Assembly (NCBI GenBank): GCA_016271365.2
Contig: CM057454.1
Coordinates: forward strand, 1,164,384,055-1,164,448,054
Reading direction: 5' to 3'
Origin: Neoceratodus forsteri
Taxonomy: Eukaryota > Chordata > Ceratodontiformes > Ceratodontidae
Length of the DNA: 64,000 bases
Every line of letters starts with the position of its first letter. Within the stretch, counting starts at the first letter, position 1. Below are positions 10,796 through 22,127 of the stretch, one piece after another. The notes below the pieces were generated by a model. That model was not told the origin of the DNA. It worked only from the letters and a program-made list of their open reading frames with translations, and made no database searches. Position numbers and translations under genes: made by a program.

Positions 10796-11097
10796 CTAAA
10801 GAACCACCATTTCCCCCCTGCAGCGAGGAGCCCTGACCCAGAGGGGGCCACCTTCCTGACCGTTTGTGTGCTGGCCAAGCATGGTGGCCACAGTTTTTGG
10901 TTCAGTGGTTTCCCCCAAACTAATCTTTGCCACTCGTGTTCTCAGAATGTAATTTACTTGTTAACTTCTGATTGATCCTGCCTTCTCCTCATCCCCAAAT
11001 TGATCTGGTTGACCCTGCAGTTCCAAAGCTTCAGTCGGGGCTTTCTCCTGACCAACTGCAAGAAAAAAAAATCAAGAGAGAGAGAAAGAGTGCATAT

Positions 11098-11165
11098 GTA
11101 TGTGTGTGTGTGTGTGTGTGTCTGAGCGAGTGTAAGTGTGTGTGTGTGTGAGTGTGTGTCTGAAT
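11098..11165. repeat. (TG)n microsatellite
   Basis: A run of TG/GTGTGTC-type repeats preceded by a GAGA tract. The His/Thr-rich minus-strand frame over it is an artefact. Confidence 0.9.
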
Positions 11166-11240
11166 GTGTCTGTGTGAGCATGTGTATGCTGGCACTCACT
11201 CCCTACACCAGTAATTATAAAAAATAAAGGAGAGGTTAAG

Positions 11241-11358
11241 TGTGTGTTGATGGAATTTTTTTACATCCCCTCGGTGTGTGTGTGATGGACCTCATAAACC
11301 TTTCGAGGTTTATGGGTCATCGCACACCTCGGCGGGTGTAAAATTCCATAACACACAC
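11241..11358. repeat. Foldback hairpin
   Basis: TGTGTGTTGATGGAATTTTT through CCTCGGTGTG and CATAAACCT is mirrored by AGGTTTATG, CACACCTCGG and AAATTCCATAACACACACA. Arms are about 57 bp around AACCTTTCGAGGTT. Only in P. Confidence 0.85.
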
Positions 11359-11804
11359 ATACCTATCCATTATTCTCTATTTAAAATACTAACAGACATG
11401 GACTGGTATAAATATAAAATGTAGTAAGTTGATATCTAGACCAGGATACAAGTTATATTCTTGTTCACTAGGCATTCTAAATGTGTACTAGTTAAATGAA
11501 ACCTAAGTAGTCAAAATGAATGTGCTTCTAGGGATGTTGCTGGCACAGGTCTTCTATCAGCGGACATTTATTCTTGCTATTTTGTAGTGACTGACACCTG
11601 GAACATATCATAAAGTTTTTTACATAGTTTTTTAGATAATTTAGTGCATGGAATTAATTCTACAATAGATGGCACATGGCCTTTGGTGTGAACTATGAAT
11701 AACAAAAAAATCTTTATTTAAAAATGTTTATGAATGTTTTTTTCCTAAAATAATATAATATACTAAAAATATATGTAATTATGTTTAAAACTAGATCCTC
11801 AACC

Positions 11805-11836
11805 CCAATGAAGCCATACCAGGTGAATCGTATGTT
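11805..11836 (+). other. Hammerhead-like motif, decayed (P copy)
   Basis: The P counterpart of the Q motif at 24,331. It reads CAATGAAGCC-ATACC-AGGTGAATCG. The consensus of the two copies restores CTGATGA, a GCC/GGC stem II and GAAAC, the conserved core of hammerhead ribozymes. P has lost CTG (CAA) and the second A of GAAA. A 2-bp stem III with a 4-nt loop (AC-GTAT-GTT) can be drawn; no convincing stem I. Confidence 0.35.
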
Positions 11837-11934
11837 CAGGAGGATTTAACTGACACTTGTACTAAGAAAAAAATAAAAATAATTTTTAACATTTGTTGGA
11901 GTGGCTGGCCTTTTCCATTTTGTCTAAATCCCCC

Positions 11935-12266
11935 AATAACCCTTGTTCTTTCATGCCCCACTGCTTAATCATACCCTGGGAACTACTGAGTTTTTCCTCC
12001 ACATCTCCTGTCTTACTGCTGCTCCACGAATAACCCGAGTACCTAGTAAGCCCTTAACTGTATCCCATCTGTGCTTGAAACTGTGCATGGTTTTTGCACC
12101 CACCAACACAGCTGGCAAGCTGCTCCTTAGCGCAGCCATCCTCGCTGTTAAGTAAAACTTTCTCACATCCCTCCTGTGTCCCCCCCCCGTCTGTCCCCGT
12201 GTTACTGACATGTCCCTTCTACTGAATAGTTCCTCAAAATTTCACTTTCTCATTCCTTTTTAGGAA
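11935..12266 (-). pseudogene. CR1-type ORF2 C-terminus in P
   Basis: Minus frame: VRKFYLTARMAAL, then a LPAVLV stretch, then SFKHRWDTVKGLLGTR. This corresponds to CR1 (F/Y)T.RVV..WN.LP...V and F...WD. Its Q twin at 24,672-24,869 reads RKFYLTGRV and SFKHRWDRVNGLLGTW. The upstream thumb region continues at 13,202-13,430 beyond a LINE insertion. Non-functional. Confidence 0.7.
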
Positions 12267-13201
12267 CTTACTTATTTAAGAGAGTTTTACCAGGAAGGCA
12301 TACTGGGCAAGTACCACTCGATTCCAGATGCATCCTGGGAACAATACAATATAACAACATGAGGCATACAATATAACAACGTGAGATAATAAGTACAGGC
12401 ATTATAACAGCAAGGTTACAACACTATACAGTTTATAACATGGTACAGGGTACAAGTGCATTTACAAGGAGAGTTACGACAGCTGAAAAGCAGAGCCAGG
12501 TAAAATAATGATACAGGGTGTGGTAGTGCAACCAATACAGCCATGACTGAGGGTTCAACAGGGAAAGGAGGTACGGAGATTACTTAACTGAGTAAAGAAG
12601 GTTCAGAAGTGGTACAGAGTAAACCAGGGGGGAGTAGCTGTCACAGCGCTGAGAATGTCTTAGGCACAAGAGCAGGTGGTGGTGAAATGTGCAGATAGGA
12701 GACCATTTAGGTGTTGGGAAGGTAAGGAGTGATGAATGTGTGGTGGAAGAAAGCTCAATAGCTTGGGCATGTGGTAGCTAAAAGCAGTCTGACCTGATGA
12801 TGAGGACCTATGTGGACTATAAAGGAGTCTAGAGTCATTTGTCCTGAGCTCGTAAACTGGGGATGGGTGAGTGGTCAGGGGTCAGGACCAAGGAGAGGTA
12901 GGGAGGCAAAGCGTGGGTCCAGTATTTGGCAGTGAAGCATGTGCAATGTGAAGATCTACGGTCCTGAAGGGAGGGTAAAACTAGTGTTTGGTAGAGGGTA
13001 CAGTGATGGGTGGAGTAAGGACAATCAAGAGTGAACTGACAAACGGAGTGGAAAAGGTGGTCCAGTCTGGTCAGGGAGGACTTGGGGGTGACACCATAGA
13101 CTACATCAACGTAGTAAAAAATTAGCAGTATAATTTTCTGTACTATGGCTCGACGAGCTGGCAATGGGATACAGCCACAGTTGTGGCAGAGGGCACCCAG
13201 T
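12267..13201 (-). mobile_element. 5'-truncated Jockey/L2-like LINE
   Basis: Q reads uninterrupted GGAACTTAAAGGTTTC at the insertion point, while P breaks at GGAACTTA and resumes TTAAAGTTTCC. The insert begins with the 3' tail (CTTATTTAAGAGAGTTTTACC then AGGAAGGCAT) shared with the LINE at 44,412. The minus frame 12,835-13,164 encodes YYVDVVYGVTPKSSLTRLDH and LFHSVCQFTLDCPYSTHHC, the conserved RT C-terminal region (compare DYGDVVYSAAPKS at 45,290). Dead fragment. Confidence 0.85.
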
Positions 13202-13430
13202 CTCGGTTAAAGTTTCCTGTCATGTCCTACACTCTCACTTCTGGTCTCCAGTGAGAACATGTTCAATGCCCTATGTCAATCCTTGTAGGATCTGCCTGTT
13301 GGCACTGAATCATTTTGGTTACCCAAGTCTACACTGTCTCCAGCCTGTTTTTTCTTTCCATAGGTGAGCACAGTATTCCAGATGAGGCCTCTCTCACCAG
13401 TGATGTATACAGGCAGTATTACCTCCTTTC
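13202..13430 (-). pseudogene. CR1 RT thumb fragment in P
   Basis: Decayed CR1 sequence continuing from 12,266; the Q equivalent is 24,981-25,198. The minus strand gives AGDSVDLGNQN-like and GLIWNTVL-like stretches (CR1 'GLLWNTVL'). Downstream 13,430-13,660 is unassigned but shared with Q; 13,661-14,020 holds nothing I can name. Confidence 0.55.
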
Positions 13431-14049
13431 TTCTGCTTTAGTACTAATGCCCCCACAATACACCCCCAACAGTATGGATGCCTTGTTGTAGCTATGTCCA
13501 GAGACTGACAGGAGAGCCTGCAGTGGCTAATGTTATAAGATCAAGGGGGTTTCAGGTTGTGCTTTTTTTCTTTTTTCCTCATTGACTGAAACTTTAACAT
13601 TCAGCTGTTTTGAAAACCATTCTATATCCAAAAACCACATTTAATCCTACATATATACAATCCTAAAATTAGCTTGCTATTTTATGTTTATTAGGACTGG
13701 TCTGCCAGTTCCTATTGACATAAACATTAGAAAGCAAGCAGTGCCCCATGACATATATTAAAACTCATTAACAGGCAGAAGATGTTTTACTCATACTTTA
13801 TTGTGGAAAGCGAGTAGCGTGACTTGCTATTGGTTGCTGCCATTTCTCACACAATCTCAAGAGTGCATATGGGTATCTGGAGGACTAGTGTGCACAATAA
13901 CTGCATGACTGAGCGGCACAACTCAAGAATACAGTGAGGCCCCCGCACAAAACACACGCACAGAGCACATCTGCTGCACATCTGCAATACTACGCTGCAT
14001 TTTTGCCATTTGTTGGTGGTGTGCAGACACCGAATTTTCCAAGGAGAGG

Positions 14050-14166
14050 TCCGACATTGAGGAGTTACTGGTGGACAGTAACAACTTGAGAGTAATTTAC
14101 AACTCTTACAGGCCCTGCTGTCTCACGGTGTAAATGTCTGCTTTGTGGAACAACTGCTTCGGGAAG
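14050..14166 (+). repeat. ~395-bp tandem unit, part 1 (split by CR1)
   Basis: GCCCTGCTGTCTCACGGTG and CTGCTTTGTGGAACAACTGCTT match 17,434-17,490 (GCCCTGCTGTCTCACAGCG, CCGCTTTGTGGAATGACTGCTT). The unit breaks at 14,166 and resumes at 17,106 with GACTGCATAGTA after the CR1 insertion. Confidence 0.7.
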
Positions 14167-14628
14167 AAACACAGAGACATAGATTAAGATGGCAGATAAG
14201 GACCGCTTGGCCCACCTAGTCTGTCCATTTCCCTACCTACAGGATAAGCTGCAGCTCCTAGTTAACCAACAGCCTATTTCTTCCTACCTCCCACAAGAAT
14301 TACCTTATGCCTGTCCCATGCGTTCTTGAATTCTCCCACAGTTTTAGACCCCACAACCTCCTCAAGAAGGCGGTTCCATGTGTCCACCATCTTCTCTGTG
14401 AAAAAATACTTCCTCACACTGACCCTGAGCCGTACCCCCTCTTATCTTCAAATTGTCCCCCCTTGTTCTTGCACATCTCTTTTTCTGAAAGATGCTACCC
14501 TCTTGGACTTTGTTGATTCCACTGAGGTACTTGAAAGTTTCAATCATGTCCCCCCCCTCCCTCCTTTCCTCAAGGGTATACATATTAAGCTCCTTTAGTC
14601 TCTCCTCACATGGCTTCTCTTGCAGACC

Positions 14629-15000
14629 CTACACCATTTTAGTTGCCCTCCTCTGGACTGCCTCCATCCTGTCTATGTCCTTGCGGAGATGGGGTCTACA
14701 GAAATGGACGCAGTACTCCAGATGGGGCCTCACCAACTGTCTGTACAGAGAGATAACTTCCTGTTTCCTGCTGGTGATGCCTCTCCCTATACATCCCAGT
14801 ATCCCCCTAGCCCTCCCTACTGCCTTCTCAAATTGCTTGCCAACCTTAAGGTCATCTGGTATGGCTGCCCCCAGGTCCCTTTCCATTTTTGTTGTTAATA
14901 CCTCACCCCCATTGTGTACTCTTCCCCTGGATTTTTGTTTCCCAGGTGCATTATTTTGCACTTCTTTGCATTGAATCCAAGCTGACATACTTCTGACCAT
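14629..15000 (-). pseudogene. CR1 RT thumb/C-terminal part
   Basis: Minus frame with KMERDLGAAIPDDLKVGKQF, ARGILGCIGRGI, VISLYRQLVRPHLEYCVHF and IDRMEAVQRRATKMV. These are the standard CR1 motifs after the FADD box. It overlaps the palm frame, so a frameshift separates them. Below 14,629 the C-terminal KYLSGINKV/FFHREDGGHM region follows in another frame. Confidence 0.85.
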
Positions 15001-15419
15001 TCCTCCAACCTTACCAAGTCCCTTCTCATCCTTTCCACCCCCCCTTGTGTATCAACCCTGTTGCAGATCTTTGTGTCATCTGCAAAGAGGCATACTTTTC
15101 CTTCCAGTCCCTCTGCAATGTCACTTATAAAGACATTAAAAAGGACTGGACCCAGTACTGAACCCTGTGGTACCCCACTAGTAACCCTCCTTTCTTCAGA
15201 GTGGACTCCATTTACTATTACCTTCTGTGTCCTGTTGTCCAGCCAATGTTTTACCCAGACTACCACCCTGGGACCCACTCCCAGGTTAGCTAATTTGTTT
15301 ATTAATCTTTTGTGTGGGACTGTGTCAAATGCCTTGCTAAAGTCTAAGTAGGCCATGCCCACAGCCCCTCCTTGGTCTACTACTTTGGTCACCCAGTCAA
15401 ATAAATCGATTAGACTCAT
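14895..15419 (-). pseudogene. CR1 reverse transcriptase palm
   Basis: 174 residues in frame. YLDFSKAFDTVPH (catalytic Asp 26), SGVPQGSVLGP (81-91) and LFADDTKI with the catalytic pair at 114-115 are all intact, followed by LGFNAKKCKIMHLG. All three catalytic aspartates of the RT palm are therefore present. The rest of the protein is disrupted: the continuing C-terminal region (14,629-15,000, with LYRQLVRPHLEYC and RMEAVQRRATK) is in another frame. RNA-templated DNA synthesis is the family role. Not expected to be active. Confidence 0.9.
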
Positions 15420-16379
15420 CTGACATGACCTTCCCTCTGTGAATCCATGCTGCCTTGGGTCCTGTGCCCCACTGGCCTCTAGGTACTCAACAATTCTTTC
15501 CTTCAGAAAGTGATTCCATCATTTTCCCTATCACAGAGGTCAAAGTGCCAGGTCTGTAATTTCCTGCCTCTGCCTTGTTCCCACTTTTGTGAAGGGGAAT
15601 CACATCCGCCCTCTTCTAGTCCTCGGGTACCACACCATCCTCCCATGATTTGTTAAAAAGGCTAGTCAGTGGTGTCACTAGTTCGCCCCTTAATTCTTTT
15701 AGAATTCTGGGATGAATCCCATCAGGCCCCATTGCTTTGTCCACCTTCAGTTTTAGGAGTTCTTTCAGAACCCTTTCTTCTGTGAAAGGACTGGAATCGA
15801 CACCCCTATCCAGAGTGCTTCTGTTAATTGGATTAGGTACCTCCCCCTCCTCCTTTTTTTGTTAATCCTGAGCAGAAGTATTTGTTCAATATCCCTGCTT
15901 TTTCACTGTCCCTCTCTGCCCACCCACCCACCTTCCATTCTATTCAGCCTCACCATTCCTTCCTTTGCCTTTCTACGCTCCCTAATGTACCTACAAAAGG
16001 TTTTATCCCCCTTCTTAACCAAGTTGGCTATCTTTTCCTCAGTTTGGGCCTTGCTATTCTGACTGCCTTCCCTGCTTCCTTCTGCCTTAACTGGAATAGT
16101 TCTCTGTCCTTCTCCTTCTGTGTTTCCTTATACTTCCTAAATGTTATCTTTTTCTTCCTAACCTTCCTCGCCACTTCTTTTGAAAACCATATTGACATTT
16201 TCTTTCATTTTGATTTATTTGCTTCACACAAAGGCTTGTTGCCTCTGTGATGGCAGTTTTGATGTTTCCCTATTGTTGCTCACCCGCTCCTTCTTGCCTG
16301 TTTGCTGGTGCTTTTCTAAGACACTCTCCCATTTTGACAAAGTCAGCCCTCCTGAAGTCCAGTACCCTCACTTTTGTAT

Positions 16380-17010
16380 GACTTGACTCTGCAACTGAGT
16401 TTATCATGAACTACACTGTTTGGTGGTCACTTGTTCACATATGGCTACCCACTTCTAGATCTGAGATCCTCTCACTGTCCCCATTTGAGAGTATGAGGTC
16501 TAAGATTGTTCCCTCCTGAGTGGGTTCCAACACTAGCTGTCTGAGGCATGCCCCTGTAGGGCATCAAGAATGGTCCTGCTCTTGGATGTGGCTGCAGCAA
16601 AGGTGCTCCAGTTAACATCTGGCATATTCAGGTCCCCCATTCACAATACCTCCCCTTTCTCTGCCATCCTAAAGATGCTTTCTATCATATCCTTGTCCAT
16701 TCCCTCCCCCTGAGATGGGGGCCATTTCCAGTCTCTAAGATGACCCACAGTGCCTCCTCTCCTCCCTGTTTACTCTTTTATTCCATTGCTTTTATCCCGT
16801 CCCTTACATAGAGAGTTACCCTTCCCTCTCTTCTACCCTCCCTGTCTCTCCTGTAGGTTGTGTACCCTGGTATGTTAACATCTCAGTCATGGTTCTCTGT
16901 GTACCATGTTTCTATGATGGCCACGATATCCAGGCATCCCTCTTCCATCAAGGTCACCAGTTCAGGGAGCTTGTTGCCCAGACTATGGGCACTGGCATTA
17001 CCCTCAATTT
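16380..17010 (-). pseudogene. CR1 apurinic-like endonuclease remnants
   Basis: Minus-strand pieces in order: NKLPELVTLMEEGCLDIVAI then ETWYTENHD (the EN 'DI(V/I)AITETW' motif), DVNWSTFAAATSKSRTILDA, and EPTQEGTILDLILSN followed by EVGSHM-TSDHQTV (the 'SDH' catalytic region). Stops and shifts separate them. It would nick target DNA in an active element. Confidence 0.75.
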
Positions 17011-17105
17011 CTTGATAGCCTTACCCCTTTTTGCCCCATCCTTGTCCTTACTGCCTTTGTCGTTTTCTCCATTTACCCCAGCCCTTCTCCCTATTGATGC
17101 CTCTG

Positions 17106-17763
17106 TCTTGAGACTGCATAGTAAAAGTGGCTGCCGGACTGCTCGTGGAGTAAATCTGGCTGAATGAGGAGTTCCTGGTGTGAGCTTAATCGTGGGGTGA
17201 TTCCCGGGATGTTGGCACTGGCTGCTGGTTGAGCTGTGTTGGTAACTGGTCGGATAGGAGGTGAGCGCTCCCTTGCTGGCCAGGATAACCCCTCCTGTCT
17301 CCTAATGGTCAATGAAGGCTGCTGTGTCCCAGTGCCCCCAAGTGTAGGATCACCGTCCTTTTCATTATCGGTCTGTGAACTGTGCGGGTGTTTCTTGTCT
17401 CCGACCTCCAGCTTCTCTTTGGTCTGGGATTCTTACCAGCCCTGCTGTCTCACAGCGTGAACATCCGCTTTGTGGAATGACTGCTTTGTGAAGGAGTTGG
17501 GACTGCATAGTAGAGGTGGCTGCCAGACAACTGGTGGAAGAAATCTGTCCGAAAGAGGAGTTTCTGATGTGAGCCTACCCGTGGCGTGATTCCCAGGGTC
17601 AGCTAACCATACTGTGTTTCTTCGGCTGAGTGAAAATCAGCTGTAGAGTGTATTCAGCAGATCTTTCCTGGGATGTTTGGACTGTAACTGGTTGGTCCAG
17701 CTGGGTGAGAGTGGGTTGGTGTTACCTGGGGGGATTGCTGAGTCTACTGGGGAAGGCTATTGC
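17106..17763 (+). repeat. ~395-bp tandem repeat units
   Basis: GACTGCATAGTAAAAGTGGC at 17,111 recurs as GACTGCATAGTAGAGGTGGC at about 17,503, each followed by TGCC.GAC, GGAG..AATCTG and GTGATTCCC. The unit is therefore close to 395 bp. At least two and a half units exist if the CR1-split unit at 14,050 is counted. They lie immediately upstream (same strand) of the LINE endonuclease at 18.6 kb. Confidence 0.7.
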
Positions 17764-17909
17764 CAGGGGCGTAATTTTAGGGGGGATGGGAGAGGACAGG
17801 TCCACCCCAACATTTCATCATTGTAGTTTTGAATAACTTACCATAAAAGCCTCTTATAGTGGTGTCCCCTTCCCCCTTCCCCAACTATTACACCAAAGTT
17901 ACTCCACTG
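17764..17909. mobile_element. hAT MITE (146 bp) with exact 8-bp duplication
   Basis: The ends CAGGGGCGTAA and TTACTCCACTG form an imperfect inverted repeat. GCTATTGC occurs immediately on both sides (17,756-17,763 and 17,910-17,917). An 8-bp duplication with CAGGGGCGTA ends is diagnostic of hAT. No coding. Confidence 0.93.
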
Positions 17910-17917
17910 GCTATTGC

Positions 17918-18560
17918 TCACAATCCTATGTTGGCTTTTTGAAAGGTGGGATTGGTAGTTCACCTATTTTCTGTCTTTTCTCTGGGTAGTGAGAGTGCTG
18001 GGGACCTCTCATTTGTCTGGTGGTGAGAACGCCAGTAGAATTTGCATTGGCTTGTTTGAGCCTACTGAACAGTTTCTCTGTGTGGATAATTTGTTGGTGG
18101 TGCAGCTTTATTGCCACTCTGTCCCTTTTGGGTGGGGCGTGGGCTTTGGGGATTTTTGGGGGTATTAGTGGGTTGGGGGCATTTGATTTTATAAGAGGGG
18201 GTTGAGTGTTTTGTCTTATTTTGTTTAGTATGTGTTTTGGGGTGTGTATTTAGGGTAATCTGTTTATTAGTGTGTGAGAATAGTGTGAGTGGTATTAGGT
18301 AGGTGAGCTAGGATCTTGTCGAGGGTAATGTGTCAGGGCTGTTCAGGGGGGTTGGGGGGGCAGCATAGTGTATGGGGCATCTCAGCTGCATGACCTATGG
18401 CTCTTTATCTGCCTCCCGGTTTCTGACACCACAGTGAGATGCTTTCAGGAGGTGGGGATGTGGACAGCCCGTGGTGGTTTTGGGCAGGGGTGGTGCCCCG
18501 TGCACAGCAGACAGTGGCAAGATAGAGATCATCAGGTGCAGAAGGCACCCTGGATTGCGA
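17918..18560 (+). other. G/T-rich stretch upstream of LINE remnant
   Basis: Strongly G/T-biased on the plus strand between 18,120 and 18,360. No frame of known type. It could be the 5' UTR/ORF1 end of the LINE that follows; this is inference from position. Confidence 0.35.
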
Positions 18561-18599
18561 CGGGCATGACAGGCCAGACATGTTTACTGCCTGCCCCCA

Positions 18600-19797
18600 G
18601 GGAGTCCACCAGATCGAGTGGCCAGGTAACCAGAGGGGTTGCTTTGTTTACAAATCCCCTGCAAGCAGTGCTGTGCAATGCCAGATTGATCAGGAACAAG
18701 ACTGCCATTATTGCAGACTTGACTTCCCAGGTTGATGTGGCTTGCATTAAGGAGATCTGGATTGGGGATGATGTTAGCCCAGTTTTGGAGGCTGCCTTCC
18801 CCTCTGGGTATACCATTGTGCACTGCCCCAGACAGGAACGTAGGTATGGTGGGGTAGTTATCTGTTTTAGGTCCCACTTGTGCTTCACTGTGCACCCAGT
18901 GAGAACCCTGGGTTCCTTTGAATGTGTGGCCATCCATGGGAGGCTGGGTGCAGGATTCTCCTGATTGGAGATTTCCTGCAGGAGGTTGCCAGATTCATCG
19001 TCGGCGAAACACTGGAAGCCCCCAGATGTATTGTCATGGGGGCTGTCAATGTTTGGGCCGACGATGAATCATCTCGGCTTGGTTATAACCTCCTCCAGAC
19101 CATGTCACCACTAGACCTGTCGCAGGTAGTTTTCCTCCATGACTCACCAGGGTGGGCACACTTTGGACCTCGTGGTCTCACTGGAGCTTGAGATATGTGA
19201 TCTCAAGACTTACCGGGTGGCACGGTCTGATCACTGCACAGTGCGGTTCATGTTCGGGGCACCCACCAGATGCCCTCCCCCACAGAGATGAGGAGCTACC
19301 ACCCTTTGTGGGGATTGACCCCAGAGAGTTTTTTGGCAGTGGACGATCTATCTAGTGTGGGCAATGCATGCATCAGAGGCTTTGGTGATGTAGCTGGCAA
19401 CTATAATAGGATGCCTGTCCATGTACAACCCAGATCTTCCTACCTCAGATCCCCTTGGTTTGATGGGGAGCTTGGGGAGTTGAATAAGAAGGGTTGGAGG
19501 TTGGAGCACTGCTGGAAGAAGACTGGGCTGGAGGAAGACAAACTGGTCCTGCGTGCACATTATAGGGTGTACCAGGAGGCAATCAACCGTAGGAAGGCAG
19601 AATTCCTGTCCTGGGAGATTGCTGCCAGGAAGAACCGACCAGCTGCACTTTTTCGGACTGTGGACAGGCTACTTCACCCGGCCTGTCTACAGCCAAAGAA
19701 GGTTTTTTCCAACACTGAATGCAAAGAGTTAGTTCAGTTCTTCTCAGATAGGGTGACCAGGTTCTGGAGCGGACTTCAGAAGCTTGGCACAGGGTAG
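18600..19797 (+). pseudogene. LINE endonuclease and linker (Jockey/L2-CR1 group), decayed
   Basis: Plus strand: NARLIRNKTAIIADLTSQVD then VACIKEIWIGDD (EN 'NARSL.NK...D...ITETWL'), RYGGVVICFRS, a frameshift near 18,960, NVWADDESS (the 'GDFN' region), GHTLDLVVSLELE, VARSDHC (the catalytic SDH, intact) and, after another shift near 19,290, SPWFDGELGELNKKGWRLEH and ENRPAALFR-like NRPAALFRTVDRLL. Domain order fits a LINE EN plus linker. The RT is missing: sequence stops resembling it after 19,797. Unlike the minus-strand CR1 at 14-17 kb, this is on the plus strand and a different clade. Confidence 0.8.
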
Positions 19798-20165
19798 CCT
19801 AAGGGATAGGAAGGTGCTACTGTGTGGCAATGCCCCAGCTCAATGAAGAGATGCAGCAGGTTCCACCTCTCTGGCAACTCCTGCAGTTGGCTGGGGAGTT
19901 TGCTCCTCTGCAGAGGCTCACCTGCAACATGTGAGGCTGGCTGTAAGCTGTGCTAGACATCGGGGAAGTGGGCAGGGAGAAAAACAAAACTGGAACCAGC
20001 GAGTGAAACCTGGCCCATTCCCTTAGCCTATGCTACCACCCAGGCCTGTCCATATTTGGATGAGGACACCAGGGGGTGGGAGTTACTGCCCTTCTTGGTT
20101 CAACCACAGGGGGACATCCTTTGAGGATTCACCACCGGTATGTCCTGGGGAGGCATGTGCTTCTG
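19798..20165. other. Unassigned
   Basis: Possibly further decayed LINE (downstream of the linker), but no RT motif is readable in any frame. It ends at the start of duplicated segment Q. Confidence 0.4.
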
Positions 20166-21776
20166 GTGGTGGACCGGGCTGATATAATGCTGGTTCAGAG
20201 GCAGAAAAGTTTTGCAGATAAAATAATGTTAAACATTCTAATGATAGACCCTGCATAAAGAAACCAGGGTTCTGACAGTACTTTTTTCCTAAACAGTAAC
20301 CCAAATATGCTCAAAAGGAAGTGCTAAAACACTTGCCTCAGATCTGCTCAAGTGTTGCTGTGCTCCTCTGCCTTCAGAAGTCTGTGCGACACTGTGTTTG
20401 GCTGCAGGCTGCTTTTTATAGCAAAGGGGGTCAGAGTCAGGAGGTCACTCGAGAGGGTCGAGGGGAAGAGAATAGACCCAGCCCGAGGGGAGACACTGTT
20501 GCATGTTTACAGTTACCATGCAACAACTATCGTTTGCAGATAAATCACTGCTGTGCCATGATCAAGGAGTGATGCAGCATGTGAGCTAAGTCATGCCTGT
20601 TTAAATCACTTATAAGAACACTGGGCTGAAACTCTATATTAAGGACAGAAAACATAGTAGAACTGTGAATACAGTATGGAACAAATTAGGAGTCAACAGA
20701 GAGACTTTTTTGGTTTATTTTTTTACATATAAGCAGCAAATAGTACATGAATAATGTAATAGTGCCTTAAATACCCAATACAACTAAAGACAGAGAATGC
20801 TTGAATTTAAAGGGTAGCATGAAGGAAACTCTTCAATTTTGTTTTAAACTGTATAGAAATGTGGTCCAGAGCTGGGCACAAGTGCCAGTGAAACTAAGGA
20901 TATTAAAGGAATGCTCAACAGTAAATCGAGTTCTTAACAATACCCCATCAATAGATTGAAGGCAGTTGTTCCGAGTAAGGGTTATTAAAACCTATTACTG
21001 TGTTTACTTTATAACTGAAATTGAGTGGTAAATGAACATAGCCACTTCTGGATAGAAGAATTAACAATCCCTTGTGCTTGGTAAGCTTCAGTAAATGTCT
21101 TTTGTTTAAAAAAAAAAAAAAGCTATGCTTGACCCAAAATCAGACAGATTTTAAAACCATGTTTTTTACTTAACAAATACAGAATATCGTTAACAGCTGC
21201 GCTGTAGACAGGACAACATTTGAAGTGAAAGAACATAAAACTATAGTGAATTTAACTTAAACACCACCGTTGTAGCATGTGCTACCGCGGGTAACGGTAT
21301 CTTCAGTTCTAAGAATTTAGTCTATTCATATGTGCCTCATAAATGTTCTGTAGTTTTGCTGTCATTTCACTTATAATTTTATCTTCACCAGAATACTTTC
21401 ATTTCCCAGACTATAGTTCCGCCCCTGCGCCTGGCCAATTTTACAACGTGATGGCAGGGAAAGTGCAGGGACATACTACATTATATTCTATGGAGGTACC
21501 TTTAAAACCTATTTTATATGTTACAGAGATTATGTGGTGATTAAACGAGGGCACCGGGTGACTGTTATCTTGGCGAATCTCTTTAATATGCTAAAGATTG
21601 CCTTACATCCTTACTCCTGAGTGTTGTTTAAGTTTTACACTGCCTCTTAAAACTCCATTTACATGGTGGATGATAATTCTTTAACATTCTCATGCTTTCA
21701 TTTTCCTTATTATTTCCTTATTTTCTGATTTTTCTCCATGTTGCTATAATCCCTCATAGCTATCTTTACTTTCTGG

Positions 21777-22079
21777 TGTAACCCCCCTTACAAATGAGGG
21801 TTCCTAAAATGTCTTCTTGGGTTTACCTAATGCCCACTGCCAGGCTGGTGTTCTGTATTTAATCAGTTTGAAAGTGCTTGCATGCGAGTGCCCTGTTAGC
21901 CTCCATGCCTGTCTCTTTAAGAGGTATCTGTCTTGTCAGTTATAATTAATCTAGCTGGGGGCCAAGTGATTTCAGGCTTGAGTCCCGCCTGGGCTGTGAT
22001 ACAGCTGCTTCATTCTGCCATCGCTAAATGCACAGAGGAAGCCCTAATAGGATCTGCAACTGTTTGTTGATTATCTGCT

Positions 22080-22127
<48 letters not shown>

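Larger units (their letters stand above)
7092..13660 (+). repeat. Duplicated segment, copy P
   Basis: Co-linear in direct orientation with copy Q (20,166-27,215). Shared blocks are 7,092-7,691/20,166-20,770; 9,106-9,376/20,767-21,037; 10,371-10,588/21,038-21,260; 11,415-11,933/23,930-24,449; 11,935-12,266/24,626-24,980; 13,202-13,430/24,981-25,198; and 13,400-13,660/26,955-27,215. Blocks carry many substitutions but few rearrangements. P differs by TTAA element B (7,692-9,109), a ~1 kb segment (9,377-10,370), 10,590-11,414 and a LINE insertion (12,267-13,201). It contains CR1 remnants but no coding potential. Confidence 0.85.
14167..17105 (-). mobile_element. CR1 LINE, nearly 3 kb, broken
   Basis: Read on the minus strand: endonuclease remnants (17,000-16,380), a linker with an RKAKEG/YIRER-like stretch (about 16,000), RT (15,850-14,700), C-terminus and 3' end (GGCAGATAAGGACCGC-TGGCCCACC on the plus strand at 14,191-14,220). 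It interrupts a tandem ~395-bp unit, whose halves abut at 14,166 and 17,106. Multiple frameshifts and stops. ORF1 is not recognised. Confidence 0.88.

Noticed and set aside
10954..11199. His/Thr-rich reading frame
   Set aside because: Produced by the (TG)n tract; no independent coding evidence.
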